Origin: Streptomyces althioticus
GTDB taxonomy: Bacteria > Actinomycetota > Actinomycetes > Streptomycetales > Streptomycetaceae
Reading direction: 5' to 3'
NCBI GenBank assembly: GCA_014649355.1
Contig: BMSW01000002.1
Span: forward strand, 372,001 to 436,000
Length of the DNA stretch: 64,000 nucleotides
Position 1 is the stretch's first letter. Each line of letters starts with the position of its first letter. Below, one piece after another: positions 1-8,517 of this stretch. The position numbers were made by a program, and so were the translations under genes. The notes below the pieces were generated by a model. That model was not told the origin of the DNA, searched no databases, and saw nothing but the letters and a program-made list of their open reading frames with translations.

Positions 1-60
1 GGTGCCGGGCCGTCCGGACGTCGTGGCGCCCGCGGCTCGCCGGCCCGGGTCGGGCCTCGG

Positions 61-183
61 TCAGCCCTGGCGGGCCTTGAAGCGCGGGTCCTTCTTGTTG
101 ATCACGAAGGTCACGCCGCGGCGGCGGACCACCTGCGCGCCGGGCCTGGACTTCAACGAACGCAGGGACTTGCGTACCTTCAT
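61..183 (-). CDS. rpmJ: 50S ribosomal protein bL36, zinc-independent paralogue
   Basis: A 40-residue basic protein starting [13 protein letters not shown], the standard N-terminus of bL36 in the large ribosomal subunit. The zinc-ribbon cysteines of the usual form are absent, so this is the C-minus paralogue that replaces the zinc-binding copy when zinc is scarce (family knowledge). An AGGAG ribosome-binding site lies 6 nt before the ATG. It is the last of three co-directional genes read leftwards (bL33, bL31, bL36), probably one transcript. Identity is clear; the zinc-responsive role is inferred from the missing cysteines and the neighbours. Confidence 0.95.
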   Translation of the reverse strand: MKVRKSLRSLKSRPGAQVVRRRGVTFVINKKDPRFKARQG

Positions 184-226
184 CACGTACTCCTGGTGGA
201 AAAGCCCTGGTGGGGCCGGGCCCCGG

Positions 227-484
227 TCAGCGGCGGGCGGGAGAAGCGCCGTAGCGCCGCTCGAAGCGCTCCACGCGTCCCGCGGTGTCGAGGACGCGGG
301 CCGTGCCGGTGTAGAAGGGGTGGCTCGCCGACGAGATCTCCACGTCGACGACCGGATACGTCGTGCCGTCCTCCCACTCGACCGTCCTGTCGGAGTCGAG
401 CGTGGAGCGGGTCAGGAACTGGAACCCTGCCGCGCGGTCACGGAAGACGACCGGACGGGAGACGGGGTGGATGCCGTGCCTCAT
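227..484 (-). CDS. rpmE2: 50S ribosomal protein bL31 type B
   Basis: An 85-residue protein starting [16 protein letters not shown], with the type B bL31 signatures HPVYRPVVFxD and SxxHPFYTG near residues 52-59. There is no CxxC pair, so it is the zinc-free form of this large-subunit bridge protein. AAAGG lies 6-7 nt before the ATG. It sits between bL33 and bL36 on the same strand, the usual actinobacterial arrangement of zinc-starvation ribosomal paralogues. The type B assignment is secure; Zur control is expected from the family but not proven here. Confidence 0.95.
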   Translation of the reverse strand: MRHGIHPVSRPVVFRDRAAGFQFLTRSTLDSDRTVEWEDGTTYPVVDVEISSASHPFYTGTARVLDTAGRVERFERRYGASPARR

Positions 485-605
485 GGGTGTCCTTTCTCGC
501 GGTCTCCGCCGCCGTGGGCGGCGGGGACGGGGTGGGTCGACGGCCTCGCGCGGGCGTCCCTCGCGCGAACGTCCTCGCGGGCGTTCGCGCGTCGGCGCCG
601 CCGTG

Positions 606-770
606 TCAGCGCTCCTCGCGGAAGAGGACGTGCTGTCCGGCGACCGCGTCGTACTTGCGCAGGACGAGCCGGTCGGGGTCGTTCAGACGGTTCTTGCGCG
701 TCACGTAGGTGACGCCGGTGCCGGCCGTGGACTTCAGCTTGACGACCGGGCGTACCGTGCTGCGTGCCAT
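606..770 (-). CDS. rpmG: 50S ribosomal protein bL33, zinc-independent paralogue
   Basis: A 54-residue protein, [19 protein letters not shown] at its start followed by a [14 protein letters not shown] core and a LRKYD stretch, which is the bL33 fold of the 50S subunit. No cysteine is present, whereas the zinc-binding bL33 has two CxxC motifs. AAGGAG lies 6 nt before the ATG. It is the first gene of the three-gene zinc-free ribosomal set. A 16-bp palindrome lies just upstream (797-812) and may carry its control. Confidence 0.94.
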   Translation of the reverse strand: MARSTVRPVVKLKSTAGTGVTYVTRKNRLNDPDRLVLRKYDAVAGQHVLFREER

Positions 771-796
771 GAGGTGCTCCTTCCGCCGTCACCGCC

Positions 797-812
797 CGAG
801 TCGAATGACTCG
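797..812. promoter_or_regulatory. Palindrome upstream of the bL33 gene
   Basis: The sequence CGAGTC-GAAT-GACTCG is a perfect 6-bp inverted repeat with a 4-nt spacer, about 27 nt before the bL33 start. Zinc-free ribosomal operons are normally repressed by Zur, whose actinobacterial box is a 7-1-7 AT-rich palindrome. This site does not match that box well, so the regulator is left open. Confidence 0.3.
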
Positions 813-852
813 CGCATGTCAGGCAGCTGGTGTAACAGCGGCCCCCGGTCCT

Positions 853-1197
853 CTATTCCGCCGTGCGCGCCGGTGTGGTCCGGCGCGTCCCGGTGACCTT
901 GGAGGCGGGCAGACGGCCGGCCCGCGAGGTGCCCTCCAGGCTGTCGCCGTGGACGTCGACGGCGAAGGCGAGGTTCAGCCGCAGGGGCCTGGTGACCGAC
1001 TGTTCCCAGGTGACGCGGGGGCCGTCGACGGCGATGTCCCGCAGTGGTACGTCCTCGCCCGCGCCGGACGCCACGCCGGTGAGGGAGCCGTCCCGCCGGA
1101 GGAACTCGACGACGGCCTTGATGCGGCCGACGGGCGTGGCGACGGTCAGGTCCCAGACGCCTTCGAGGGAGGCGGTCCGGTCGGTGTCGGCGGTCAT
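853..1197 (-). CDS. Small beta-rich conserved hypothetical protein
   Basis: 114 residues, mostly alternating short strands: an LEGVWDLTVATPVG start, a GSLTGVASG turn, VTWEQSVTRPLRLNLAF, then GTSRAGRLPASKVTGTR. This pattern (G-x-W-D-L near the N-terminus, later ltG and vTGTR) occurs in small proteins of unknown function that may bind lipids or extracellular ligands. No signal peptide or membrane segment is visible. GAGGAG lies about 11 nt before the ATG. It is 47 nt downstream of the PfpI-like gene on the same strand and probably co-transcribed. I do not assign a function. Confidence 0.7.
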   Translation of the reverse strand: MTADTDRTASLEGVWDLTVATPVGRIKAVVEFLRRDGSLTGVASGAGEDVPLRDIAVDGPRVTWEQSVTRPLRLNLAFAVDVHGDSLEGTSRAGRLPASKVTGTRRTTPARTAE

Positions 1198-1244
1198 GCG
1201 CGGGTGGCTCCTCGGGTGTGGGCGGACGGAGGCGGGGGCGTGGG

Positions 1245-1934
1245 TCACAGCGTGGCCGGGGCGGGGCCCGTGGCGCGCCAGACCGTGCCGCGGCGCTCGT
1301 GGGCGAAGAGGGTCTCGACGGCGTGCGCGATGCGCGGGCCCAGTTCCCGCTCCAGCAGGTGAAGGCCCAGGTCCAGGCCGGAGGTGACGCCGGCGCCGCT
1401 GACCAGGTCGCCGTCGTCGACGACGCGGGCCCGCACCGCGTGGACGCCGGTGGCGTCGAGCATGTCGAGGCCCAGGTGGTGAGTGGTGGCGTGGCGGCCC
1501 TCCAGCAGGCCGGCCATGGCGGGGATCAACGAGCCGCCGCACACCGTGGCCACGGTCACCGTCGGGTCGTCCAGCGCCTTCTTGAGCAGCGCGGGCAACG
1601 GGGTGGTCAGGGCGCGGCCCAGCAGGACGGGGACGAACTCGTCCTGCCGCCACTCCCCCTCCCCCGCGTCGACGTCGGGCACCTCGCCGGGTTCGCCGAC
1701 CCGGCCCGAGGCGCCCGGGACCACGATCAGGTCGGCGGCCCGGGGGTCGAGCGTGCCGGTGGCGCGCAGCGTGAGGGCGCCGGTCCCGCTCACCACCTCG
1801 CGCGGGCCCTCCGCGCTGACCAGCTCGACGGTGAGCGCCCCCGTGGACGCGGTGCCTCCCGCGTACAGGACCTCGTAGGGCGCGACGACGTCGAGCGGGT
1901 CGAAGCCGTCGAACAGGACGATCTGGGCATGCAT
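1245..1934 (-). CDS. DJ-1/PfpI family protein (isonitrile hydratase-like)
   Basis: 229 residues forming a class I glutamine-amidotransferase-like fold. The N-terminus MHAQIVLFDGFDPLDVVAPYE is typical of the GlxA/InhA branch, and the nucleophile elbow cysteine is in VATVCGGSLIPA near residue 130, followed by a TTHH histidine motif. Members are isonitrile hydratases, chaperone-like glyoxalases or amidases, so the exact substrate is unknown. There is no C-terminal AraC domain, so it is an enzyme rather than a regulator. GGAGG lies about 11 nt before the chosen ATG; a GTG five codons upstream overlaps that site and is less likely. Confidence 0.85.
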   Translation of the reverse strand: MHAQIVLFDGFDPLDVVAPYEVLYAGGTASTGALTVELVSAEGPREVVSGTGALTLRATGTLDPRAADLIVVPGASGRVGEPGEVPDVDAGEGEWRQDEFVPVLLGRALTTPLPALLKKALDDPTVTVATVCGGSLIPAMAGLLEGRHATTHHLGLDMLDATGVHAVRARVVDDGDLVSGAGVTSGLDLGLHLLERELGPRIAHAVETLFAHERRGTVWRATGPAPATL

Positions 1935-2128
1935 GGGGCGGTGCACCTCCGGTGGGGCGTCCGGTCTCCGGTCCGGTCGGACGCGGACACCACCGAAGCT
2001 AACGAGCCGCCGCTCGGGCTCCCATGGGCGTGAGGGCCAGGTCCCGACGGGTTCCCGCCAAGCCCGTGCGCCGTCGAGAACGAGCACCGAAGTCCCCGCT
2101 TTCCGCGGAGACTCGACGCGTGAACGAC

Positions 2129-2338
2129 ATGAACGCGCTCCAAGGCGGAGTGACCGCGTGGGCGGCGGGCCGGTCCGGTGCCCCGGCGCGCGACCTGGCC
2201 GGGCGGCTGTCCGTCCGGAAGGGCCGCAAGATCCGCTGCGGCCGGATCCTGGTCGAGGCGCTGGGCGGGGCGCGGGCGCCCGCGCCCCTGGACGGTCTGC
2301 TCGCCGCTCTCCGACCGCCGGCGCGGACGCGGCTGTGA
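2129..2338 (+). CDS. Possible small hypothetical protein
   Basis: An open frame of 69 codons with strong G/C bias at third positions, the main reason to list it. The product is basic and has no recognisable domain; no convincing ribosome-binding site precedes the ATG. It lies in the 485-nt interval between the PfpI-like gene and the lectin gene, which otherwise holds only the divergent promoter space of the PfpI-like gene. It may be a real small gene, a decayed one, or chance. Confidence 0.3.
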   Translation: MNALQGGVTAWAAGRSGAPARDLAGRLSVRKGRKIRCGRILVEALGGARAPAPLDGLLAALRPPARTRL

Positions 2339-2419
2339 CGCGACGGGCCTTCAGGCCCGCCGCGTCACCTGTGGGGGGATGGTGTCCGGCCCTGCGCGGG
2401 CCGCGCCGTGAGGGGGCCG

Positions 2420-2986
2420 TCAGCCGTTCAGGCTGGTGTAGTTGTACTGACGGTGGTACAGCGGCGTCCACAGGCTCGGGTAGGGCTCGGAGATCTGTCC
2501 GCACGCGCCCAGCCGGATCGGCTCCCGCCGGCCGTTGTCACGCAGGCACAGACCGCTCGCGGCGTCCACGATCTCGTAGTGGCCGTTGCCGCGGTCGGTC
2601 CACCGGAAGATCTGGCCCGGGCCCTGGCAGTGGCCGATGACCATCGGGGCGCCGTCGCCGGGCACGCCGTTCTGCGCGCCGACGCAGTACCTGCCGTACA
2701 CGCCGATCATGAACTGGCCGTTCCCGAGGGACGTGAAGTAGAAGCGCTGGTGCAACTTCCCCTTGCAGTCGAAGCGCTGCACGATCGCGCCGGGGCTCTG
2801 GGACTCGCCCCGGACGTCCATGCACTGCCACGCGTACGACGCCCGCATCTCGTAGATCGCGGCGTCGGTGATCCACGGGGTGTAGCGGACCGGCGGGTCG
2901 GCCGCGGTGGCCGTGCCGGAGGTGAGCACAACGAGCAGCGCCGTCAAGAACGCGGCGACGGCACCACCGCGCACACTTCGAGCCAC
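2420..2986 (-). CDS. Secreted ricin-type beta-trefoil lectin-domain protein
   Basis: 188 residues starting at a GTG with GGAGG 5 nt upstream. Residues 1-28 form a Sec signal peptide ending ATA before ADPP. The mature part contains repeated blocks with WQCMDVRG, RFDCKGK, RYCVGAQ, GHCQGPGQIFRW and GLCLRDN. The paired cysteines and QxF/QxW-like positions are typical of a ricin-B beta-trefoil that binds galactose- or xylose-containing glycans. No catalytic domain is attached, so it is probably a free extracellular lectin. It is divergent from the sensor kinase at 3128. Confidence 0.8.
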   Translation of the reverse strand: MARSVRGGAVAAFLTALLVVLTSGTATAADPPVRYTPWITDAAIYEMRASYAWQCMDVRGESQSPGAIVQRFDCKGKLHQRFYFTSLGNGQFMIGVYGRYCVGAQNGVPGDGAPMVIGHCQGPGQIFRWTDRGNGHYEIVDAASGLCLRDNGRREPIRLGACGQISEPYPSLWTPLYHRQYNYTSLNG

Positions 2987-3127
2987 ATTTCCTCCTTCTT
3001 CGCCCGGATACCGACCGGCGCCGCGCCACGACGCGATGATCTGATGGCTCGTCGTGACCGGTGCCGGGACGCCCTGAACGTAGCGGGCCGCCCGCGCCCG
3101 GAAGTACCGCCGTTTCAGGGGGGTTGC

Positions 3128-4270
3128 GTGGACGCGGGAGTCGTGCCGAGACCGGGCCGGGGCCTCCAGCGGGCCCGGTCGTTCATGGTTCTCGCCACCG
3201 GCCTGTACCGGGTCAGTCACCTGGTGGTCGGTGTGCTCGCCGTGGCGCAGCACCAGCGCGGCAGCGCGCTGTCGTGGGTGGGGCTGGCCGTGGCGCTCGC
3301 CTCGAGCGGATACGTCTTCGGCGCGGCGCGCGCCGGGGGCTGGTTCGGTGTCCGGCCGCCGCTGGCGGATCTGCTGCTGGTCGGCTGCGCGCTGCCGTTC
3401 GCGGTGTACGCGGGCGGGGCGCACCGGGCCGCGGACCTGTCCTGGTCGATGCTGCTCGGCGGGTCGTCGAGCGCGGTGTGCGCGGTGGCGTTCGGCCGGG
3501 GCGCGGCCGTCGCGGCGGCGGTGGCGGCCCTGACGGTGACGCACGCGGCCGGGTACGCGCTGGCGGGCGCGGAGATCGCCGTGATCGCGGCGCACCTCAA
3601 CGCGCTGGTGTCGTCCGCCGTGCTGGCGCGGGTCTTCTGGTGGTATCTGCGCCGGCAGGGGCGGCAGCTGGACGCGGCCACCGAGCAGGCCGTACGGGCG
3701 GAGGCCGAGCGTGCCCGGTACGCGGAGCGCATGGCGCACCACCGGGCGCTGCACGACACGGTGCTGGCCACGCTCACCGCCCTCGCCTGCGGACGGGCGG
3801 ACCCCGGCGACCCGGCCGTCAGGGAGCGGTGCGCCCGGGAGGCGGCGTATCTGCGGCGGCTGGTGCAGCAGCACGCGGAGGAGGACGCGGCGCCCGGCAC
3901 GGCGGCGGCCGTGGAGCAGGCGGTGCGGTCGGCGGAGTGTCTGGGGCTGCGGGTCACCGCGCAGTACCGGGACCTGGTGGAGATACCGGCGCCGGCTGCG
4001 GCGGCGCTGGGCAGCGCGGTGACGGAAGCGCTCAACAACGTCCTGCGGCACGCCGGCACGGGTCACGCGTACGTGACGGTGACGGGGACCGGCGGCGGGG
4101 TGGAGGTGACCGTCGTGGACCGCGGGACCGGGTTCGACCCGCAGGCGGTGGAGAAGGGGCTCGGTCTGCGGTCGTCGATCCACGGGCGGATGCGTGAGGC
4201 GGGCGGGGCGGCGGAGGTGGACAGCGCGCCCGGTGAGGGCACGCGGGTGGAGCTGAGGTGGCCGGCGTGA
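3128..4270 (+). CDS. NarL-type sensor histidine kinase
   Basis: 380 residues from a GTG preceded by a G-rich site. The first 170 residues hold about five hydrophobic segments (membrane sensor), followed by a charged linker. A dimerisation/phosphoacceptor region carries LHDTVLATL, where the histidine is the likely phosphorylation site. The ATPase domain has EALNNVLRHA (N box), VVDRGTGFDP (G1) and GLGLRSSIHGRM (G2). It overlaps the next gene by 4 nt (GTGA) and forms a two-component system with it. An ATG 19 codons downstream (3185) is an alternative start. The signal sensed is unknown. Confidence 0.88.
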   Translation: MDAGVVPRPGRGLQRARSFMVLATGLYRVSHLVVGVLAVAQHQRGSALSWVGLAVALASSGYVFGAARAGGWFGVRPPLADLLLVGCALPFAVYAGGAHRAADLSWSMLLGGSSSAVCAVAFGRGAAVAAAVAALTVTHAAGYALAGAEIAVIAAHLNALVSSAVLARVFWWYLRRQGRQLDAATEQAVRAEAERARYAERMAHHRALHDTVLATLTALACGRADPGDPAVRERCAREAAYLRRLVQQHAEEDAAPGTAAAVEQAVRSAECLGLRVTAQYRDLVEIPAPAAAALGSAVTEALNNVLRHAGTGHAYVTVTGTGGGVEVTVVDRGTGFDPQAVEKGLGLRSSIHGRMREAGGAAEVDSAPGEGTRVELRWPA

Positions 4271-4899
4271 TCACCGTGGCCGTGGTCGACGACGACCGGA
4301 TGCTGCTGGACGGGCTGCGCGCCTGGCTGAACGGGACGCCCGGCGTGACTCTGGCGGCCACCGCGGGCACGGTCGACGAGCTGCTGGGGGACGCCGCGGC
4401 GGCGCCGTACGACGTGGTGCTGCTGGATCTGGTGCTGGCGGACGGCAGCCGGCCGCCGGAGAACATCCGCCGGCTGCGCGCCGCCGGGACGCGGGTGCTC
4501 GTCATCAGCACGGTCGCCGACCGCCGGCGGATCGTCGCGGCGGTCTCCGCCGGGGCGGACGGCTATCTCACCAAGGACCACGACCTGCCGACGCTGGTGC
4601 GGGCCGTGCGGGAGGTGGCCGGGGGCGGTACGGCCCACTCGGCGGAGCTGGCCTTCGCGTGGGCGCACGACGACGGTCCGGAGCGGCCGCGGCTGTCGCC
4701 GAAGGAGCGCGAGGTGCTGCTGGAGTACGCCTCGGGCCTCACCCTCAAGGCGACGGCGCGGCGCGCGGGGATCAGCCCGCACACGGCGAAGTACTACCTG
4801 GACCGGGTGAAGGAGAAGTACCAGGAGGCGGGCCGGCCCGCGTACACGAAGACCGACCTGGCCGCGCGGGTGAGGGAGGACGGCTGGGCCGAGGACTGA
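4267..4899 (+). CDS. LuxR/NarL-type response regulator
   Basis: 210 residues. The receiver domain has the acidic pair VVDDDRM and the phosphoacceptor aspartate in VVLLDLVLADG, with the conserved lysine in GYLTKDHD. The C-terminal part (RLSPKEREVLLEYASGLTLK onwards) is a LuxR helix-turn-helix with ISPHTAKYYLDRVKEKY as recognition helix. The GTG at 4267 overlaps the kinase stop and has GAGG 8 nt upstream; an in-frame GTG at 4258 is an alternative. It is activated by the adjacent kinase. Targets are not visible here. Confidence 0.9.
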   Translation: MITVAVVDDDRMLLDGLRAWLNGTPGVTLAATAGTVDELLGDAAAAPYDVVLLDLVLADGSRPPENIRRLRAAGTRVLVISTVADRRRIVAAVSAGADGYLTKDHDLPTLVRAVREVAGGGTAHSAELAFAWAHDDGPERPRLSPKEREVLLEYASGLTLKATARRAGISPHTAKYYLDRVKEKYQEAGRPAYTKTDLAARVREDGWAED

Positions 4900-4919
4900 C
4901 GGGTCCGGCACGGGGACGC

Positions 4920-4952
4920 GTGAGGGGCGGGTGCCGTGCACCCGCCCCTCAC
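4920..4952. terminator. Strong bidirectional hairpin between convergent genes
   Basis: Perfect 14-bp stem GTGAGGGGCGGGTG with its complement around a 5-nt loop, placed between the ends of the convergent response-regulator and transporter genes. There is no T-run, as is usual for high-GC actinobacterial terminators. Confidence 0.75.
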
Positions 4953-4978
4953 CGCCGCCTCCGGCCGCCCGCGTCGCG

Positions 4979-6508
4979 TCAGAACTTCGGGGTCGGCGCC
5001 TGCGCCTGCACGATCTCCGCGGCCTCCTCCTCGGTCTGCACCGAGGGCGGGGAGCCCTCCAGGGGCTGCTGCGCCGTCTCCTTCATCATGGCCACGGCGA
5101 TCACACCGACCAGGGCCGCCGCCATCGCGTAGTACGCGGGCATCATGTCCGAGCCGGTCGCGCCGATCAGCGCGGTGATCACCAGCGGGGTGGTGCCGCC
5201 GAACAGCGAGGCCGACAGGTTGTAGCCGACGGACAGCGAGCCGTAGCGCACGGACGTCGGGAACATGGCCGGCAGCGCCGCCGACATGGTGCCGAGCAGG
5301 CACACCAGGGACAGGCCGAGCATCAGCATGCCGGCCGACACCGCGAGCAGGCTGCCCTGCTGCACCAGCACGAACGCCGGCGCGGACAGGACGAGGAAGC
5401 CCAGCATGCCGGTCATCAGGAGCGGCTTGCGCCCGAAGCGGTCGTTGAGCTTGCCGACCTGGTTGATGATCAGCATCAGCACCACCATCGTGGCGACGAG
5501 GATCAGCAGCCCGTGCGACTCCTTGTAGTGCAGCTCGTCGGAGAGGTACGTCGGCATGTACGACAGCAGCATGTAGTCGGTGATGTTGTACGCGCCGACC
5601 AGGGCGATGCACAGCACCAGGGGCCGCCAGTGCTGCCGGAAGATCTTGGCGAGGTCGCCGCGGGCCGTGGTCTCGACCTGGTTCGCCGCCTCGGAGGCGC
5701 GGACGTTGCCCTCCCCCAGCTTGAGGTAGGCGGGGGTGTCGTCCAGCTTCAGCCGCAGGTAGATGCCGACGATGCCGAGCGGGCCGGCGATCAGGAAGGG
5801 GATGCGCCAGCCCCAGGCGTCCATGGTGTCGGAGCCGAGCCAGGCGGTGAGCGCCACGACGAGGGTGGCCGCGCCGGTGTAGCCGGCGAGCGTGCCCAGC
5901 TCCAGGAAGCTGCCGAAGTAGCCACGCCGCCGGTCGGGGGCGTACTCGGCGATGAAGGTGGAGGCGCCGCCGTACTCGCCGCCGGTCGAGAAGCCCTGGA
6001 GCAGCCGGAAGAGGATCAGCAGCAGCGGCGCCCAGAAGCCGACCGTCGCGTACGACGGCAGCAGGCCGATCGCGGCCGTGCCGATCGCCATGAGGATCAT
6101 CGTCAGGGCGAGGACCTTCTTACGGCCGATCTTGTCGCCCATCGGCCCGAAGACCATGCCGCCCAGCGGGCGAACCAGGAACGCCACCGCGAAGGTGGCG
6201 AAGGACGACAGCAGCTGCACCGTCTCGTTCCCCGAGGGGAAGAAGACCCTGCCGATGGTGCCGGCCAGGTACGCGTAGATACCGAAGTCGAACCATTCCA
6301 TGGCGTTGCCGAGCGAGGCGGCCTTCACCGCGCGCTTCACCGCCCGCTCGTCCGTCACCGTGATGTCCGACCGCCGCAGCGGCGGGTTCCGCCGGCGGCG
6401 GATGGCACGGAACAGGGTGGGGTGGCGCTTGGCCGCCTCGGGGGGCGGAGTCGGGCCGTTGTCGGTGGAGGACGTGGCTTCGTTCCTTTCCGGGACAGAA
6501 CGGTGCAT
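4979..6508 (-). CDS. MHS-family MFS transporter, ProP-like
   Basis: 509 residues with 12 predicted membrane spans. After a hydrophilic N-terminus of about 60 residues come the metabolite:H+ symporter signatures GNAMEWFDFGIYAYLAG, GDKIGRKKVLALTM and LLQGFSTGGEYGGAS. The best-known relatives take up proline, glycine betaine or ectoine, so osmoprotectant import is likely, but dicarboxylate or shikimate relatives share these motifs. No ribosome-binding site precedes the ATG, which may be leaderless. The gene is monocistronic and ends at the shared hairpin at 4920-4952. Confidence 0.85.
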   Translation of the reverse strand: MHRSVPERNEATSSTDNGPTPPPEAAKRHPTLFRAIRRRRNPPLRRSDITVTDERAVKRAVKAASLGNAMEWFDFGIYAYLAGTIGRVFFPSGNETVQLLSSFATFAVAFLVRPLGGMVFGPMGDKIGRKKVLALTMILMAIGTAAIGLLPSYATVGFWAPLLLILFRLLQGFSTGGEYGGASTFIAEYAPDRRRGYFGSFLELGTLAGYTGAATLVVALTAWLGSDTMDAWGWRIPFLIAGPLGIVGIYLRLKLDDTPAYLKLGEGNVRASEAANQVETTARGDLAKIFRQHWRPLVLCIALVGAYNITDYMLLSYMPTYLSDELHYKESHGLLILVATMVVLMLIINQVGKLNDRFGRKPLLMTGMLGFLVLSAPAFVLVQQGSLLAVSAGMLMLGLSLVCLLGTMSAALPAMFPTSVRYGSLSVGYNLSASLFGGTTPLVITALIGATGSDMMPAYYAMAAALVGVIAVAMMKETAQQPLEGSPPSVQTEEEAAEIVQAQAPTPKF

Positions 6509-6752
6509 CGGGAACGTAACAGTGTTCCCGTGCGGGCGCCGTGGCGGGGGCGCCCGTTGGGGTTGTCGCGGCCGCCGTTCCGGGTGTGCCTCCGGGCGGG
6601 GCCACGGGCCCGTGTTCCCTGTGCCCTCACCTGTATGCCTCCGCTGCGCTGGTCGCCCGGGCCGAGCGGTGGTGCGGTGGGAGGCCGGGGGAAGCAAGCG
6701 TGCCCGGTGCGCGTCGGCACCGGGCGGACCGTCCGTCCCACAGGAGGCACAC

Positions 6753-7613
6753 GTGACCACCCCTCGCCCGCTCGTCCGGCCGGCCCGCGTCCTGGCCGCC
6801 GCCCTGGCCGCCGGCACTCTGTTCGCCACGGCGGCCTGTTCCGGCTCGGACAGCAGCGCCTCGCCCGAGTCGGACGCCTCGTCCACGGTCGCGGAACGGG
6901 GACTCGCCGCGCAGACGACCTCGCCCGCCGCCTCGTCTCCGGCCGCTTCGGAGTCGCCGTCGGACCTCAGCGAGGAGGGCGCCCGGAACGCGCTGATCAC
7001 CCCCGCGGACATCGAGGACGACTGGACGCAGGTGCGCGACCCGCGCGAATGGCGGGACACGCTGCTGGTGGGCAGCGTCGACGTGGCCGCGTTCGTCGAC
7101 GGGCAGAGCGACGTGCGGGACTGCCAGCGGCTGGTCGACGCGCTGTTCGACGAGACGCTGCTGGGCAAGCCCACGGGGGCGTCCGCCGTCACCGGCTTCC
7201 AGGAGGGCGACTCCCGGCTGCTGTACCAGGTCGCCGCGTACGACAAGGCGGAGCTGGACGACTCCATGCAGTGGCTGAGCGAGCTGCCGGACACCTGCGA
7301 CCAGTTCACGCTGACCGGCGGCGACGCCGGGGAGCGCACGGTGCAGGTCATCGAGACGTCGCTGCCGCAGGTCGGCGACAACCGGCAGGGCCTGACCGTG
7401 ACGGTGAAGGGCGAGAGCGGCGGCGACCCCGTCACCCTGAGCCTGGACGTCGCGGCCGTGCAGATGGGCGCGGACGCGATCACGGTCACCAACGGCGGTC
7501 TTGACGGCGCCGACCACGACACCACGTCGGCCGCGGTGGAGCAGGGCGCGCAGCGGCTTCAGGAAGTGCTCGCGGGGCGCACGCCGTCGCCGACGCCGAG
7601 CGGGATCAACTGA
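6753..7613 (+). CDS. Lipoprotein of unknown function
   Basis: 286 residues from a GTG with AGGAGG upstream. A signal peptide ends in the lipobox ATAAC with the lipid-bearing cysteine at residue 29, then a Ser/Ala-rich linker to about residue 70. The globular part starts at EEGARNALITPADIEDDWTQ, which resembles sensor-like extracytoplasmic domains found in actinobacterial lipoproteins. It is anchored outside the membrane. The next gene begins only 13 nt later, so both may be transcribed together. No function is assigned. Confidence 0.8.
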   Translation: MTTPRPLVRPARVLAAALAAGTLFATAACSGSDSSASPESDASSTVAERGLAAQTTSPAASSPAASESPSDLSEEGARNALITPADIEDDWTQVRDPREWRDTLLVGSVDVAAFVDGQSDVRDCQRLVDALFDETLLGKPTGASAVTGFQEGDSRLLYQVAAYDKAELDDSMQWLSELPDTCDQFTLTGGDAGERTVQVIETSLPQVGDNRQGLTVTVKGESGGDPVTLSLDVAAVQMGADAITVTNGGLDGADHDTTSAAVEQGAQRLQEVLAGRTPSPTPSGIN

Positions 7614-7626
7614 CCGGGGCACGCGG

Positions 7627-8517
7627 GTGACGGATCCGGCGTGGCCCCCGGACGGCGGGACGGGCGCGGGTGGCGGGCCGGGGAAGGGCGCCGGGCCGCC
7701 TCCCGGCCCCGGTGACGGCGCGTCCGGCGCGGGCGGCGGGCGGTACGGGCGGGAGCTCTTCCCGCCCGAGGACCCGCACGAGTCGGAGCGCATCGACGCC
7801 GCCGCGCTGGTGTACGACCCGGTCACCACCCGGCGGCTGGGCGAACTCGGCGTGGGTCCGGGCATGCGGTGCCTGGAGGTCGGGGCGGGCACGGGAACCG
7901 TCGCGCGGTGGCTGCTGGAGGAGGCCGGGGTGGCGGAGGTCGTCGCGCTCGACCGGGACACCCACGCCCTGACCGCCTGGGAGCTGCCGGGGCTGCGGGT
8001 GCTCACCGCGGACGTCACCGACGAGGACCTGGACCCGGGCCGGTTCGACCTGGTGCACGCCCGGTTCGTGCTGATGCACCTGCCGGGGCGCCGGAGGCTC
8101 GTCCACCGGCTGGCGGGCCTGCTCCGTCCGGGCGGCCTGCTCGTGCTCGGCGACGCGGTGGAACTGCCCGACACCCTCGACCGCTCCTCCGCCTACCGGC
8201 GCACCATGGACGCCATGTGGGCGGCGCTGTGGGCGACGATCGGCACCGGCATCACCGAGGTGCCCGCGTACCCGCGTTACCTGCGCGAGGAGGGTCTGCG
8301 CGACATCGGCGCGGAGGTGGTCTGCCCGCCCCTGCTCCCGGGCGGCCCGGCGGCCCACTTCTGGTCGGACACGTTACGGCGGATGCGTCCGGAGCTGGAG
8401 GCGACGGGACTCGTGGACGCGCGGGTGGTGGACGAGGCACTGGCGTACCTGGAGTCGCCCCTGCTGGCGGAGGTGGGTCCGGGGATGGCGATGGTGTGGG
8501 GGCGGCGGGAGGACTAG
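7627..8517 (+). CDS. Class I SAM-dependent methyltransferase with a TTA codon
   Basis: 296 residues. The first 45 are Gly/Pro-rich and probably disordered. A Rossmann methyltransferase domain follows: the SAM-binding CLEVGAGTGTVARWL, the acidic VVALDRD, and FDLVHARFVLMHL, all standard for UbiE/COQ5-like enzymes acting on a small molecule. The Leu codon in SDTLRRM is TTA (8374-8376, codon 250), which in Streptomyces needs the bldA tRNA and links expression to development. The stop overlaps the convergent peptidase stop by sharing CTAG. Substrate unknown. Confidence 0.85.
   Translation: MTDPAWPPDGGTGAGGGPGKGAGPPPGPGDGASGAGGGRYGRELFPPEDPHESERIDAAALVYDPVTTRRLGELGVGPGMRCLEVGAGTGTVARWLLEEAGVAEVVALDRDTHALTAWELPGLRVLTADVTDEDLDPGRFDLVHARFVLMHLPGRRRLVHRLAGLLRPGGLLVLGDAVELPDTLDRSSAYRRTMDAMWAALWATIGTGITEVPAYPRYLREEGLRDIGAEVVCPPLLPGGPAAHFWSDTLRRMRPELEATGLVDARVVDEALAYLESPLLAEVGPGMAMVWGRRED

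Noticed and set aside
2408..3127. 5' extension of the sensor kinase frame to 2408
   Set aside because: The extension lies opposite the lectin gene and has no domain; a GTG at 3128 begins a normal membrane sensor.
4931..7504. Long plus-strand frame of about 857 codons
   Set aside because: It is opposite the MHS transporter and then in the wrong frame of the lipoprotein gene; its product is repetitive and basic.
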